From Algibacter pacificus (GTDB lineage: Bacteria > Bacteroidota > Bacteroidia > Flavobacteriales > Flavobacteriaceae), in the NCBI RefSeq assembly GCF_008033385.1, contig NZ_VOGY01000001.1:124001-188000 (forward strand): a stretch of 64,000 nt of DNA. The letters are read 5' to 3'. The notes under the pieces are model-generated. The model was not told the DNA's origin and did not search any database. It saw only the letters and a list, made by a program, of their open reading frames with translations. Made by a program: the position numbers and the translations under genes. Positions 31,042-41,252 of this stretch are shown here, one piece after another. How positions within the stretch are numbered: position 1 is the stretch's first letter; each line of letters opens with the position of its first letter.

Positions 31042-31068
31042 AACCAGCCTTATTTGGTTGGTTTTTTT
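31042..31068 (+). terminator. terminator after the KOW-like gene
   Basis: AACCAGCC pairs with GGTTGGTT (one G-T pair) around a six-base loop, then seven T. It lies just past the stop codon at 31031. Confidence 0.8.
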
Positions 31069-31074
31069 ATGAAA

Positions 31075-31794
31075 TTAATTCGTGGTTTTTATGTCGTCCA
31101 TTTCCAAACCTAAAACTAGTAGTTTATGAAAGGTAGGAAGCTGTGCACCGGTTTCGGTTGTTGTCCAATCGCTCCATGATGCTTCCAGTCCGTTAATTGG
31201 TAAGATAGAAACCCACATTTTAAAAGCTTTTGGTTTATAATTGTCATCTAAAATCCATAAATAAGAATCTCCAGGCGTGCTGCCTCCAGAACTGTAAGTC
31301 ACTAATAGGCCTTGTTCGTTATTTGGTAAATTAACGAGTTTTCGTGTTGTTCCACTATCGAAAACTTTATAAGGTGCCACCAACCAAAAAGAATCGTTAT
31401 TAAAATAATTAAATGCTTTTTGTTGGAGCGCTTTAGCTTCGTTCGCATCATTAATTAAGGTGTCGCCATTATAAGATTTACTAAGCTCGAGGTTGTTTAG
31501 GTGAAGTTCCACTTTGTAGTTTCTCCAAAATACTTCACAAATATTTTTATTTTTTTGCCACTTATAATGATGTCTTTTTTTAAAGGTCCATTCTAAGTAA
31601 TTTGTGCTTTTATAAGCTTCATAATTTAAAGATTCTAACATTTTAGAAGCTAATACATCGGCTTGCTCGGGTTGCGTTCCAAAAGGTAAATCTTCATTGT
31701 ATTTAAAATATAGAAATCCAAAAAATAGGAGGGTTGGTAATGTTAGAAATACCACGATTCCTAAAGTGATTTTTATTATTTTTTTTGTTTTCAA
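31075..31794 (-). CDS. membrane-anchored protein of unknown function
   Basis: The 239-residue product has one N-terminal membrane segment (ITLGIVVFLTLPTLLFFGFL) and a periplasmic domain rich in aromatic residues (YLEWTFKKRHHYKWQKNKN, GLLVTYSSGGSTPGDSYLWI). It resembles widespread lipoprotein-like domains of flavobacteria that I cannot name. The start is a TTG at 31794, the only in-frame start that keeps the membrane segment. The gene follows ggt by 36 bases and may be the third gene of the acpH-ggt unit. Confidence 0.6.
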   Translation of the reverse strand: MKTKKIIKITLGIVVFLTLPTLLFFGFLYFKYNEDLPFGTQPEQADVLASKMLESLNYEAYKSTNYLEWTFKKRHHYKWQKNKNICEVFWRNYKVELHLNNLELSKSYNGDTLINDANEAKALQQKAFNYFNNDSFWLVAPYKVFDSGTTRKLVNLPNNEQGLLVTYSSGGSTPGDSYLWILDDNYKPKAFKMWVSILPINGLEASWSDWTTTETGAQLPTFHKLLVLGLEMDDIKTTN

Positions 31795-31830
31795 ATCAAG
31801 TTGTTTTTTAATTGTTGATTTATGAGGTTT

Positions 31831-33531
31831 TTAGAATCCGACAGCAGTATCATCGCCACGATAATCGGCGCCGCCTTCCAAAGTGTTATCTTCTAAAACA
31901 AGGATGCCATCTACTTTTCCAATGATGGGTGAATCTTTTTGATTAATTGAATAACCACGTTTTTTAAGATTTTCAATGATGGTTTTATCAAATGCGTTGG
32001 GCTCCATTCTAATCTCGTCAGGCAACCATTGATGGTGGAAACGTGGGGCGTTTACAGCCTCTTGCATAGACATATCAAATTCATGTACATTTAATATGGT
32101 TTGTAACACCGATGTAATAATCGTAGAGCCTCCTGGGGTACCGACAGACATAAATAGTTTCCCGTTTTTCTCAACAATAGTTGGAGTCATCGAACTTAGC
32201 ATGCGTTTTTGTGGCGCGATACTGTTGGCTTCGGCACCAATAAGTCCAAACATATTAGGCTCGCCAGGTTTACTGCTAAAATCGTCCATTTCGTTGTTTA
32301 GGAAAAACCCAAGTTCAGCGCAATACAGCTTGGAGCCATAAGCACCGTTTAGGGTTGTGGTGGCAGAAATGGCGTTTCCAAATTGGTCAACAATAGAATA
32401 ATGTGTGGTTTCATCACTTTCAATAATAGTCATATTTCCGTGTGAAACATCATTTGATAAGGTTGCTTTTTCAAACGAAAAATCATTCATTCTTCCGCCT
32501 AAATAATCTTCTTTAATTAATGTTTTTATCGGAATATTAACAAAATCGGGATCGCCTAAATAGAAACTTCTATCGGCATAAGCACGACGTTCCGCTTCGG
32601 TAATCACCTGAATAGTTTTTTCAGAATTGTGTCCATAGTCATCAATAGGAAAAGGTTCAATCATTTTCATAATTTGAGCCAAACAAACGCCGCCGCTAGA
32701 TGGTGGCGACATAGAAATAATTTTTAAATCATCATAATTGAAACTTATAGGATCTCGCCATTTGGCTTCGTAATTTGCTAAATCTTCTTCTGTGATTAAT
32801 CCGCCATTATCTTGAATAAATTTCGCTAAGGTTTTTGCTGTTTCACCTTTATAAAACCCATCTTTTCCTTCTTTTAAAATACGTTCTAATGTTTCAGCTA
32901 AACTATTGTATTTAATGGTGTCGTTGGCTTTCCAATGGGTATTGAAAAGAATAGAATCTTTGTTTACCTTTTTAAATAAAGGCTGATAATGTGCAAGGCT
33001 TTTGGCTTGTTTTTCGGTAACTAAAACACCTTTTTTAGCCAAGGCAATTACGGGGTTTAAAATAGTTTCCATAGGTAAGGAACCTAGTTTTTTATGCACT
33101 TCAAACACGCCAGCTACGGTGCCAGGAACGCCAATAGCTAGAGCACCAAGGGTACTTTTTTCTGGAATTACATTTCCGTTTTTATCTAAATACATGTTTT
33201 TTGTGGCTGCCATGGGGGCTTTTTCTCTGTAATCAATAGCGCCTGTTTCGCCATTGGCTTGCCGGTAAACCATAAAACCACCACCGCCAAGGTTACCAGC
33301 AAAAGGAAAAGCAACGGCTAAAGCCAGTTCGGTTGCAACCATAGCGTCGAAGGCATTGCCTCCTTTTTTAAGAATATCATTTCCTATTTTAGACGCTTCA
33401 ATTCGTGCCGAAACCACCATGGCTTTTTGAGTCATTAACCCGCGGTGTTTTTCTTTTACTGGGGTTTTAACGGTTTGTTTGCATGCAACTAAAAAGGAAA
33501 ATAAAAGAACAGTATATATTAGATACTTCAT
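31831..33531 (-). CDS. ggt: gamma-glutamyltransferase
   Basis: The enzyme cleaves or transfers the gamma-glutamyl group of glutathione-like compounds in the periplasm. It is an Ntn hydrolase that cuts itself into two chains. The nucleophile is the first Thr of TTHYSIVDQFGNAISATTTL, and the oxyanion end GTPGGSTIITSVLQTI is present. The N-terminus is a lipoprotein signal (LLFSFLVACKQ), unlike the free periplasmic E. coli enzyme. The 566-residue product is of full length. Its ATG at 33531 overlaps the acpH stop by four bases. Confidence 0.92.
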   Translation of the reverse strand: MKYLIYTVLLFSFLVACKQTVKTPVKEKHRGLMTQKAMVVSARIEASKIGNDILKKGGNAFDAMVATELALAVAFPFAGNLGGGGFMVYRQANGETGAIDYREKAPMAATKNMYLDKNGNVIPEKSTLGALAIGVPGTVAGVFEVHKKLGSLPMETILNPVIALAKKGVLVTEKQAKSLAHYQPLFKKVNKDSILFNTHWKANDTIKYNSLAETLERILKEGKDGFYKGETAKTLAKFIQDNGGLITEEDLANYEAKWRDPISFNYDDLKIISMSPPSSGGVCLAQIMKMIEPFPIDDYGHNSEKTIQVITEAERRAYADRSFYLGDPDFVNIPIKTLIKEDYLGGRMNDFSFEKATLSNDVSHGNMTIIESDETTHYSIVDQFGNAISATTTLNGAYGSKLYCAELGFFLNNEMDDFSSKPGEPNMFGLIGAEANSIAPQKRMLSSMTPTIVEKNGKLFMSVGTPGGSTIITSVLQTILNVHEFDMSMQEAVNAPRFHHQWLPDEIRMEPNAFDKTIIENLKKRGYSINQKDSPIIGKVDGILVLEDNTLEGGADYRGDDTAVGF

Positions 33532-34127
33532 AAAATAGTTTGATTGAGTTCTATTAATTTTTCATTTGAAAACGCGATAAGTTCATCGAAAAAAGACGAA
33601 AATTCGGTTTCAAATTCGTTGTAAAATAATTCGAGTTCGTTAACGGCTTTATCCATTCCCGATCGGTTTTTTGTTCGACGATTCATACCTTCTAAAACGC
33701 GGGAAATACCATCGATAGACGCGTAACTTAATAGCCAATTATCACTCATCATATACGGCATCATTTTTTGTATTCTGGAAGGCAGTATATTATAGTGTTC
33801 CTCTAAGGAATCATAAAACGTGTCTACATATTCATTTAAAGGTTTATTGGAATAGGTACTCCAATTTTTAGCTAAAAAATGATCGTAAAGAATATCAACA
33901 ATAATTCCCGAATAATGCCCGTAATTTTCATGAAGTCTTTTTGTACTTAATCTCACGGTTTTATGCGCATCGGTAAACGTGTCAATATTTCGGTGTAATA
34001 AAATACCAATTTGAATGTCTCTCGAGAATTTTGTGTAATCTTTTCCTTTAATACCATCGGCAATAAAATTTCCTATGGTTACTAAATTGTTGTCTCCGGA
34101 AAGATAAATATGGGCTAAATAGTTCAT
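33528..34127 (-). CDS. AcpH-like (DUF479) ACP phosphodiesterase family protein
   Basis: The 199-residue product begins MNYLAHIYLSG, the standard AcpH start, and keeps the metal-binding HD-type pattern: GNFIADGIKG, IGILLHRNIDTFTDAH and IVDILYDHFLAKNW. The founding enzyme in E. coli removes phosphopantetheine from acyl carrier protein, but whether flavobacterial homologues do the same is inferred. It starts at the ATG at 34127 and overlaps ggt by four bases (ATGA), giving tight coupling to a gene without an obvious functional link. Confidence 0.85.
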   Translation of the reverse strand: MNYLAHIYLSGDNNLVTIGNFIADGIKGKDYTKFSRDIQIGILLHRNIDTFTDAHKTVRLSTKRLHENYGHYSGIIVDILYDHFLAKNWSTYSNKPLNEYVDTFYDSLEEHYNILPSRIQKMMPYMMSDNWLLSYASIDGISRVLEGMNRRTKNRSGMDKAVNELELFYNEFETEFSSFFDELIAFSNEKLIELNQTIL

Positions 34128-34160
34128 GCGGGTAATTTACGAATTACGAATTTGAAATAC

Positions 34161-34168
34161 TATATTTG
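34161..34168 (+). promoter_or_regulatory. promoter -7 box of glmM
   Basis: TATATTTG is an exact TAnnTTTG match, 22 bases before the ATG at 34191. It lies inside the longer TTG-started frame, so that start can be discarded. Confidence 0.65.
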
Positions 34169-34190
34169 TTCTTTTAAAATAAACAAACAT

Positions 34191-35579
34191 ATGACATTAA
34201 TAAAATCAATTTCTGGAATTAGAGGAACCATTGGCGGACAAGTAGGTGATAATTTAACACCTATAGATGCTGTGAAATTTGCTTCGGCTTATGGGGTCTG
34301 GTTGAAAGAAAATCGGTTTAAAGAAAACTATAAAGTGGTTGTTGGTCGTGATGCCCGTATATCTGGTAAAATGATGCAAAATTTAGTGATGAATACGCTT
34401 ATTGGTTTAGGTGTTGATGTTGTGGATGTTGGACTTTCTACAACTCCAACTGTAGAAGTTGCAGTAACTTTAGAACATGCCGATGGGGGTATTATTTTAA
34501 CGGCAAGCCATAACCCAAAACAATGGAATGCGTTAAAACTATTAAATGAAAAAGGTGAGTTTTTAGATGCTGTTGAAGGTGAAAAAATATTGAATATAGC
34601 CGAAAGTGATGCCATGAGTTTTGCCGAAGTTGATAACCTTGGAAAAATTACAAAAAATAAAGCTTACATTGATTTACATATTATTGAAGTGTTAGATTTA
34701 GATTTAGTAACCGTAGGCGCGATTGAAGAAGAAAAATTTAAAGTGGTTGTTGATGGTGTTAATTCTACGGGAGGTATTGCTATTCCTTTACTTTTGGAAC
34801 GTTTAGGTGTGGAGGTTGTAAAGTTGTATTGTGAACCAAACGGGGAATTTCCTCATAACCCAGAACCTTTAAAAGAACACTTAACCGATTTATCGGATGC
34901 GGTTAAAAAACATCATGCCGATTTTGGAATTGTGGTGGATCCGGATGTAGATCGCTTAGCTTTTATGGACGAAAATGGAGAGATGTTTGGCGAAGAATAT
35001 ACGCTTGTAGCTTGTGCAGATTATGTGTTAAGTAAAACACCAGGAAATACGGTGAGTAATATGAGTTCTACTCGAGCGTTACGTGATATCACATTAAAAC
35101 ATGGTGGAACTTACGAGGCTAGTGCTGTAGGCGAGGTGAATGTTGTTAAATTAATGAAGAAAAATAAAGTGGTTATCGGTGGTGAAGGTAATGGCGGTAT
35201 TATTTACCCAGATGCGCATTATGGTCGTGATGCCCTTGTTGGTGTGGCTTTGTTTTTAAGTTTATTAGCCGAAAAACGAATTTCGGTAAGCGCACTTAGA
35301 GCAACGTATCCAGATTATTTTATGAGTAAAAAGAAAATTCAATTAACGCCAGGTTTAGATGTTGATGGTATTTTAAAGGAAATAGAACAACGTTACCAAA
35401 ATGAACAATTAACAACCATTGACGGTGTTAAAATTGATTTTGCAGAAAGTTGGGCACACCTTCGTAAAAGTAATACAGAACCTATCATTAGAATTTATAC
35501 AGAAGCAAAAACACAAACTGAAGCAGATGCTTTAGCCGATAAATTTATTGAGGAAATTGGTGCTATCGCTAAACTGTAG
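34191..35579 (+). CDS. glmM: phosphoglucosamine mutase
   Basis: GlmM converts glucosamine 6-phosphate to the 1-phosphate for UDP-GlcNAc and cell-wall synthesis. The catalytic phosphoserine motif is TASHNP (Ser about 106), the metal loop is DPDVDRLAF, and the sugar-binding GEGNGGIIYPDAHYGRD and C-terminal phosphate loop LRKSNTEPIIRIYTEA are present. The first loop is SGIRGTIGG. A shared phosphohexomutase family makes phosphomannomutase an alternative, but the length and motifs fit the Bacteroidota GlmM group. I use the ATG at 34191 (462 residues) because the promoter box lies upstream of it. Confidence 0.9.
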   Translation: MTLIKSISGIRGTIGGQVGDNLTPIDAVKFASAYGVWLKENRFKENYKVVVGRDARISGKMMQNLVMNTLIGLGVDVVDVGLSTTPTVEVAVTLEHADGGIILTASHNPKQWNALKLLNEKGEFLDAVEGEKILNIAESDAMSFAEVDNLGKITKNKAYIDLHIIEVLDLDLVTVGAIEEEKFKVVVDGVNSTGGIAIPLLLERLGVEVVKLYCEPNGEFPHNPEPLKEHLTDLSDAVKKHHADFGIVVDPDVDRLAFMDENGEMFGEEYTLVACADYVLSKTPGNTVSNMSSTRALRDITLKHGGTYEASAVGEVNVVKLMKKNKVVIGGEGNGGIIYPDAHYGRDALVGVALFLSLLAEKRISVSALRATYPDYFMSKKKIQLTPGLDVDGILKEIEQRYQNEQLTTIDGVKIDFAESWAHLRKSNTEPIIRIYTEAKTQTEADALADKFIEEIGAIAKL

Positions 35580-35642
35580 TTTTTTTGTTAAGTTGCTTAA
35601 AACTAAAGCTAGTTCTTAGACTATCGATTAGAACAGAGTAAT

Positions 35643-35683
35643 AAAAAAGGAGTTAGGTGTCTTTGACAATTAACTCCTTTTTT
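35643..35683. terminator. bidirectional terminator after glmM
   Basis: AAAAAAGGAGTTA pairs with TAACTCCTTTTTT (13 pairs, 15-base loop) between two convergent genes. Confidence 0.82.
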
Positions 35684-35720
35684 ATTTGTGATATAGAAAT
35701 AAAGGAAAACATTTTTTTAA

Positions 35721-35737
35721 ATTCGTGTATTCGTGGC
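35721..35737. repeat. short dispersed motif, copy 2
   Basis: ATTCGTGTATTCGTGGC matches 9904-9920 at 16 of 17 positions. As with copy 1, it lies between a gene end and a terminator in a convergent gap. Confidence 0.5.
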
Positions 35738-35782
35738 AAAATCCATCGAAAAAAGAATTTTTAGAGCATTAGTTTTACCTCT

Positions 35783-36673
35783 TTACAAAAATTCCTTTGG
35801 CACTTTATCCTTATGCTTCCAACGTTTGTGTGTCCATAAGTAATATTCGGGAGCTTCGTATATTTGTTCTTCAACGCGTTTTAAAGCGGCATCGGTAATG
35901 CTGTAATTTTCTAAGGCTTTAGGGTTTTTTACAATATCCATAAACGTGGCTTCATAATAACCGCGTTTTATTTTTTTAACTTTTAGAAACACCGTGGCCA
36001 TATCTAATCGTTTGGCAAGGACTTCGGCACCAACATGCACAGGTGCTTTTACCCCCATAAAATTTTGCCAATGTAAAGCTTTATCGGCTCTAGGAGATTG
36101 GTCGAAAACAAAACCATTAAGGGTTAATTCTTTATTTACTTTGGCGCGTAAAAGCGTTGGAACCGTTTCTTTTGTCGTTATTAAATGACTGTTGTATTTG
36201 GCTCGAATACGCTTTACTAAAGCATCAAAATATGTATTGCTTAATTGTTTGTAAACGGCGTAACCTTTATAGTTTACATGGGCTTGTAGTATAAAAACCC
36301 ATTCCCAACTCGCGTAATGACCCATAAGCAAAATAACACTTTTGTTTTCTTTTTCAAGTTTATGGATTTCCTCTAAATTCGTAAAACGAAAGCGTTTTTT
36401 TATTTCCGCTTCCGAAATAGTGATGGATTTTACCGCTTCTAAAATCATATCACATAAATGGTGGTAGAATTTTTTTCGAATTAAAGCGAGTTCTTTATCC
36501 GTTTTTTCAGGAAACGCTAAGCGTAAATTACTAGCAACAACTTTTTTTCGGTAGCCAATAATGTAATAGATAAGTACGTAAACCGCATCGGAAACAGCAT
36601 AAAGCAACCTAAAAGGCAATATAGAAATTAACCATAAAAGTGGATAAAGAATAATATAGGCTAATAATTGCAT
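35783..36673 (-). CDS. lysophospholipid/lipid A acyltransferase (LpxL/HtrB family)
   Basis: The 296-residue product has one N-terminal membrane segment and the acyltransferase motif ILLMGHYASWEWVFI (His-x4-Glu). FDQSPRADKALHWQNFMG and GAEVLAKRLDMATVFLKVK follow as in LpxL-type enzymes, and the C-terminus is EAPEYYLWTHKRWKHK. It adds a secondary acyl chain to lipid A or a related lipid, using acyl-ACP at the inner membrane. The specific lipid cannot be read from sequence. The start is the ATG at 36673, with a -7 box 19 bases upstream. Confidence 0.9.
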   Translation of the reverse strand: MQLLAYIILYPLLWLISILPFRLLYAVSDAVYVLIYYIIGYRKKVVASNLRLAFPEKTDKELALIRKKFYHHLCDMILEAVKSITISEAEIKKRFRFTNLEEIHKLEKENKSVILLMGHYASWEWVFILQAHVNYKGYAVYKQLSNTYFDALVKRIRAKYNSHLITTKETVPTLLRAKVNKELTLNGFVFDQSPRADKALHWQNFMGVKAPVHVGAEVLAKRLDMATVFLKVKKIKRGYYEATFMDIVKNPKALENYSITDAALKRVEEQIYEAPEYYLWTHKRWKHKDKVPKEFL

Positions 36674-36691
36674 GAAATAATTTTAGATTTG

Positions 36692-36699
36692 CAAATATA
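36692..36699 (-). promoter_or_regulatory. promoter -7 box of the acyltransferase gene
   Basis: TATATTTG on the minus strand fits TAnnTTTG and lies 18 bases before the ATG. It is in the short gap to the divergent rhomboid gene. Confidence 0.6.
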
Positions 36700-36729
36700 T
36701 GTTAATTCAATTTTAAATAATTAAACCAA

Positions 36730-37380
36730 ATGGGAAATTTAGATTTAATAACCATCATTATGATTGCAGCAAACGTTATAATATCTTATAAAGGATTTGG
36801 TGATTATGCTTTTTTCGAAAAATACAAATTTAATATTTCAGGCGTGCAACGTGGCGAAAAAATCAGGTTTTTTAGTGCAGGGTTTTTGCATGTAGATACG
36901 CAACATTTATTGTTTAATATGTTGTCTTTATATTTTTTTGCGGGCAGTGTTGTAAGTTATTTAGGTGTGGTTGGGTTTTTAGCGGTTTATATTGGTAGTC
37001 TCCTGTTTGGGAATTTATTATCCTTTTATTTTCATAAAAATGAATACCAATACAGTGCTGTTGGTGCCAGTGGAGCCGTAAGTGGTATTATATATTCTGC
37101 TATCTTGTTTAGACCCGATATGAGTTTGTATTTGTTTATGATTCCCTTTCCCATTCCAGCATATCTTTTTGGTATTGGTTATTTATTATATTCTATTTAT
37201 GGTATGAAAAATAGAGTAGGAAATATTGGTCACGATGCGCATTTTGGTGGTGCCATTGGTGGTTATGCTATTACTTTATTTTTGGTTCCTACATTGTTTA
37301 TTACCAATCCGTTAATGATTGGTTTACTTGCTTTACCTATTGTTTTATTGTTTATCATGAAGAAAATGGGCAAGTTGTAA
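36730..37380 (+). CDS. rhomboid-family intramembrane serine protease
   Basis: The 216-residue protein has six hydrophobic segments. The catalytic serine is in GASGAVSGI (Ser114), and the catalytic histidine is in GHDAHFGGAIGG (His171). An L1-loop-like segment, AGFLHVDTQHLLFNM, is also present. Rhomboids cut membrane proteins within the bilayer. The target here is unknown. It starts at the ATG at 36730, divergent from the acyltransferase and 165 bases before lon. Confidence 0.9.
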   Translation: MGNLDLITIIMIAANVIISYKGFGDYAFFEKYKFNISGVQRGEKIRFFSAGFLHVDTQHLLFNMLSLYFFAGSVVSYLGVVGFLAVYIGSLLFGNLLSFYFHKNEYQYSAVGASGAVSGIIYSAILFRPDMSLYLFMIPFPIPAYLFGIGYLLYSIYGMKNRVGNIGHDAHFGGAIGGYAITLFLVPTLFITNPLMIGLLALPIVLLFIMKKMGKL

Positions 37381-37545
37381 TAATAACGTTTAAGATCATT
37401 AATGGCATAGCAATTGAAATTATAGAGATGTTATGTGTGAAAATGTTATTTTAATTAATTGATTTTCAGTATCTTAATTTTTTACCTAAATAATAAAACT
37501 TAAAGCTCAAGGTGTTTTTAATGACATTTTGACTCAAAAAAATAT

Positions 37546-39996
37546 ATGAAAAAATCAAAATTTACAACTCTTGACAGTTTGTCATTGCAGGAGTTTGATG
37601 AAAATTCAGAATTAATTCCGTTAATGACATCTGAAGATGAAGAAGCGATAAATAATGAAGAATTGCCAGAAACCCTGCCAATTTTATCATTGAGAAACAC
37701 GGTGTTGTTTCCTGGCGTAGTGATTCCAATTACCGCAGGCCGCGATAAGTCTATTAAACTAATAAATGATGCCAATAAAGGCGGAAAAGTTATTGGAGTG
37801 GTTGCTCAAAAAGATGAAGAGGTCGAGGATCCAACGGCAAGTGAAATTAATGAAACAGGAACCGTAGCCCGTATTTTACGTGTTTTAAAAATGCCCGATG
37901 GTAACGTTACCGTAATTATTCAAGGTAAAAAACGCTTTAAAGTAGCCGAAGTTCTTACGGAAGAACCCTACATGACGGCTACTATTCGAGATATTGAAGA
38001 AGCTAAACCAGCCGTAAAAAGTAAAGAATTTACCGCCATTATAGAATCTATAAAAGATTTGGCTCTTCAAATTATAAAAGAAAATCCAAATATTCCTAGT
38101 GAAGCCGCTTTCGCTATAAAAAATATTGAAAGCAATTCGTTTTTAATAAATTTTGTATCGTCTAATATGAATCTTTCTGTGGCCGAAAAACAGTCGCTTT
38201 TAGAAATGGACGATCTTGAATCTCGTGCTTTGGCAACCTTGAAATTCATGAATGTTGAGTTTCAGAAATTAGAACTTAAGAATGATATCCAATCTAAAGT
38301 TCAAATGGATATGAGCCAACAGCAACGTGAGTATTTCTTACATCAACAAATGAAAACCATCCAAGAAGAATTGGGAGGCGTAAGTCATGATGAGGAAATA
38401 GAAGAAATGAAAGTGAAGGCGAAAACCAAAAAATGGGGTGAAAAAGTAGCTAAGCATTTTGAAAAAGAGATATCAAAAATGCAACGTATGAATCCGCAGG
38501 TGGCAGAATATTCTATACAACGCAATTATTTAGAGTTGTTTTTAGATTTGCCATGGAACGAATTTAGTAAAGATAAATTCGATTTAAAACGTGCCATGAA
38601 GATTTTGGATCGCGATCATTTTGGTTTAGAAGATGTGAAACGCCGAATAATAGAGTATTTAGCGGTTTTAAAACTTCGTAACGATATGAAATCGCCTATT
38701 TTATGTTTGTATGGTCCTCCGGGAGTTGGTAAAACGTCCTTAGGAAAATCTATTGCCGAGGCTTTAGGACGCGAGTATGTGCGTATTTCTTTAGGTGGTT
38801 TAAGAGACGAAGCGGAGATACGCGGACATAGAAAAACCTATATTGGTGCTATGCCAGGGCGTATTATTCAAAGTTTGAAAAAAGCTGGAACATCGAACCC
38901 TGTTTTTGTTTTAGATGAAATTGATAAGTTATCAAATTCTCACCAAGGCGATCCATCTTCAGCCATGCTTGAAGTTTTAGATCCAGAGCAAAACAGTGAG
39001 TTTCATGATAACTTTTTAGAAATGGGTTACGACCTCTCTAAAGTGATGTTTATAGCCACTTCAAATAGTTTAAATACCATACAGCCAGCCTTACGCGACC
39101 GTATGGAAATTATAAATGTAACGGGGTATACTATTGAAGAAAAGGTGGAAATTGGTAAACGCCATTTACTTCCAAAACAATTAAAAGAGCACGGATTAAC
39201 GGCCCAAAATTTAAAAATAGGAAAACCACAATTAGAAAAAATTGTAGAAGGTTATACACGAGAATCTGGTGTACGTGGTTTAGATAAACAAATAGCGAAA
39301 ATGGTGCGTTATGCAGCCAAAAATATCGCTATGGAAGAAGATTACAATGTAAAAGTGACCAACGACGATATTATTGAAGTTTTAGGTGGTGCTAAATTAG
39401 AACGCGATAAATACGAAAATAATAACGTGGCCGGTGTAGTAACTGGTTTAGCTTGGACAAGTGTTGGGGGCGATATTCTATTTATAGAATCTATTATTTC
39501 TAAAGGAAAAGGGGTGATGACTATTACCGGTAACCTCGGTAAGGTTATGAAAGAATCCTCTACCATTGCCATGGAATATATAAAATCGTATGCCGATGAA
39601 TTTGGAATAAATCCAGAAGTTTTCGATAAATACAATGTACATATTCACGTGCCGGAAGGTGCAACACCAAAGGATGGACCAAGTGCAGGGGTAACTATGT
39701 TAACTTCTTTAGTCTCTTTATTTACTCAGAAAAAAGTAAAGAAAAGTTTAGCGATGACAGGTGAAATTACGCTACGTGGTAAAGTGTTGCCTGTTGGTGG
39801 TATTAAAGAGAAAATTTTAGCAGCAAAACGTGCTAAAATTAAAGAAATTTTGCTGTGTGAAGAAAACCGTTCGGATATTGAAGATATAAAACCAGAATAC
39901 TTAAAAGGTTTAACTTTTCATTATGTTACAGATATGAGCGATGTTATTAAATACGCCATTACCGATGAAAAAGTTAAAAACGCCAAAGAACTATAA
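37546..39996 (+). CDS. lon: ATP-dependent Lon protease
   Basis: Lon degrades damaged and regulatory proteins in the cytoplasm. The 816-residue product has the N-terminal substrate-binding domain ([20 protein letters not shown]), a coiled-coil linker, the AAA+ module with Walker A GPPGVGKT (about 391-398), Walker [11 protein letters not shown] and arginine finger region, and the C-terminal protease domain. The catalytic dyad is Ser in DGPSAGVTM (about 713) and Lys in [15 protein letters not shown] (about 756). The start is the ATG at 37546. No heat-shock-type promoter is evident, though the -7 box is not clear either. It is typical for the family. Confidence 0.97.
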   Translation: MKKSKFTTLDSLSLQEFDENSELIPLMTSEDEEAINNEELPETLPILSLRNTVLFPGVVIPITAGRDKSIKLINDANKGGKVIGVVAQKDEEVEDPTASEINETGTVARILRVLKMPDGNVTVIIQGKKRFKVAEVLTEEPYMTATIRDIEEAKPAVKSKEFTAIIESIKDLALQIIKENPNIPSEAAFAIKNIESNSFLINFVSSNMNLSVAEKQSLLEMDDLESRALATLKFMNVEFQKLELKNDIQSKVQMDMSQQQREYFLHQQMKTIQEELGGVSHDEEIEEMKVKAKTKKWGEKVAKHFEKEISKMQRMNPQVAEYSIQRNYLELFLDLPWNEFSKDKFDLKRAMKILDRDHFGLEDVKRRIIEYLAVLKLRNDMKSPILCLYGPPGVGKTSLGKSIAEALGREYVRISLGGLRDEAEIRGHRKTYIGAMPGRIIQSLKKAGTSNPVFVLDEIDKLSNSHQGDPSSAMLEVLDPEQNSEFHDNFLEMGYDLSKVMFIATSNSLNTIQPALRDRMEIINVTGYTIEEKVEIGKRHLLPKQLKEHGLTAQNLKIGKPQLEKIVEGYTRESGVRGLDKQIAKMVRYAAKNIAMEEDYNVKVTNDDIIEVLGGAKLERDKYENNNVAGVVTGLAWTSVGGDILFIESIISKGKGVMTITGNLGKVMKESSTIAMEYIKSYADEFGINPEVFDKYNVHIHVPEGATPKDGPSAGVTMLTSLVSLFTQKKVKKSLAMTGEITLRGKVLPVGGIKEKILAAKRAKIKEILLCEENRSDIEDIKPEYLKGLTFHYVTDMSDVIKYAITDEKVKNAKEL

Positions 39997-40113
39997 CAAC
40001 TAGGCGTTCTATTGAAATTCATATTAAAATTGTAAAGAAAATAAATTTGTTAAAATAAAAAGGTTAACCCTTCGTTTTTAAGATAGATTTATTTTCTTTA
40101 CGTTTTAAATTAT

Positions 40114-41133
40114 ATGCTGAAAAAAACTTTATCTCTTTTTTGTTTTTCTTTTGGTTTGCTGGCAAGTGGGCAAGTGGGAGGTGAATCTACCTATCAATTT
40201 TTAAATCTAGTGTCATCGCCACGCCAAGCCGCTTTAGGAGGTAAAGTATTAACCAATGTGGATTATGATGTGACGCAAGCCTTATATAATCCAGCTACCA
40301 TAAACATTGAAATGGATAATCAACTCGCATTAAATTATGTGAGTTATTTAGGTGGAATTGGCTATGGAACCGCAGCTTATGCGCATACTATTGACAGACG
40401 TACACAAACTATTCATGCAGGAATTACTTATGTGAATTATGGCCAATTTGACGGTTACGATGAAGACGGAAATTCTACAGGAACGTTTAATGGTAGTGAA
40501 ACGGCTTTATCGGTTGGTTATGCGACACAAATAGGGTTTTCCGATTTTTATTTCGGAGGAAATCTTAAATTAATTACTTCAAAACTAGAACAATACAGTT
40601 CCTTTGGTGGCGCCGTAGATTTAGGGTTAATCTATATTAATGAGGATTTAGATTTTAATGCGGCATTAGTAGTCAGGAATTTAGGAACACAGATTACAAC
40701 TTATGCGGGTTTAAAAGAATCTATTCCTTTCGAGGTGAGTTTGGGCTTGTCTCAAAAGCTTGAGCATGTACCCATTCGTTGGCATCTTACTTTAGAAAAT
40801 CTTCAAGAATGGCCAATTTCGCGTCCAAATCCTGCACGTGAAACCAGTGATTTAAGTGGAAATACGACTTCTGAAAATATTGGGTTTATCGGTCAAGTTA
40901 TCAGGCATACTATTGTAGGCGCAGAACTTTTCCCAGAAAGTGGTTTTAATATTCGGTTAGGTTATAATTTTAGAAGAGGTGAGGAATTAAAAATAGTAGA
41001 TCAGCGCAATTTTTCGGGTATTTCGGCAGGAATTGGTATTAAAATGAATAAAATGCGTTTTAGTTATACCCATGCAAAATATTCGAGCGCAGCCAACGCT
41101 AACTTTTTTGGTTTACAAATAGATTTACAATAA
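40114..41133 (+). CDS. porQ: type IX secretion system protein PorQ
   Basis: PorQ is an outer-membrane beta-barrel of the T9SS, acting with PorU, PorV and PorZ in attaching secreted cargo to the cell surface. The 339-residue product has a signal peptide ending at ASG|Q, then the family opening TYQFLNLVSSPRQAALGG and LALNYVSYLGGIGYGTAAYA. It continues as alternating beta strands and ends in DLQ. Its neighbour downstream, cmk, is the same as in Porphyromonas, which supports the identification. A weak TACGTTTT -7-like box lies upstream. The start is the ATG at 40114. Confidence 0.92.
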   Translation: MLKKTLSLFCFSFGLLASGQVGGESTYQFLNLVSSPRQAALGGKVLTNVDYDVTQALYNPATINIEMDNQLALNYVSYLGGIGYGTAAYAHTIDRRTQTIHAGITYVNYGQFDGYDEDGNSTGTFNGSETALSVGYATQIGFSDFYFGGNLKLITSKLEQYSSFGGAVDLGLIYINEDLDFNAALVVRNLGTQITTYAGLKESIPFEVSLGLSQKLEHVPIRWHLTLENLQEWPISRPNPARETSDLSGNTTSENIGFIGQVIRHTIVGAELFPESGFNIRLGYNFRRGEELKIVDQRNFSGISAGIGIKMNKMRFSYTHAKYSSAANANFFGLQIDLQ

Positions 41134-41252
41134 TAAGATCAGTTTCAAACTTAATTTAAACCGTTTTATTTTATACTTTATATTTCTTTGGGTATTTTTG
41201 AAACTTGTAAAACACATACCCATATAATCATTCGTTTCCAATTTAAAATTAC

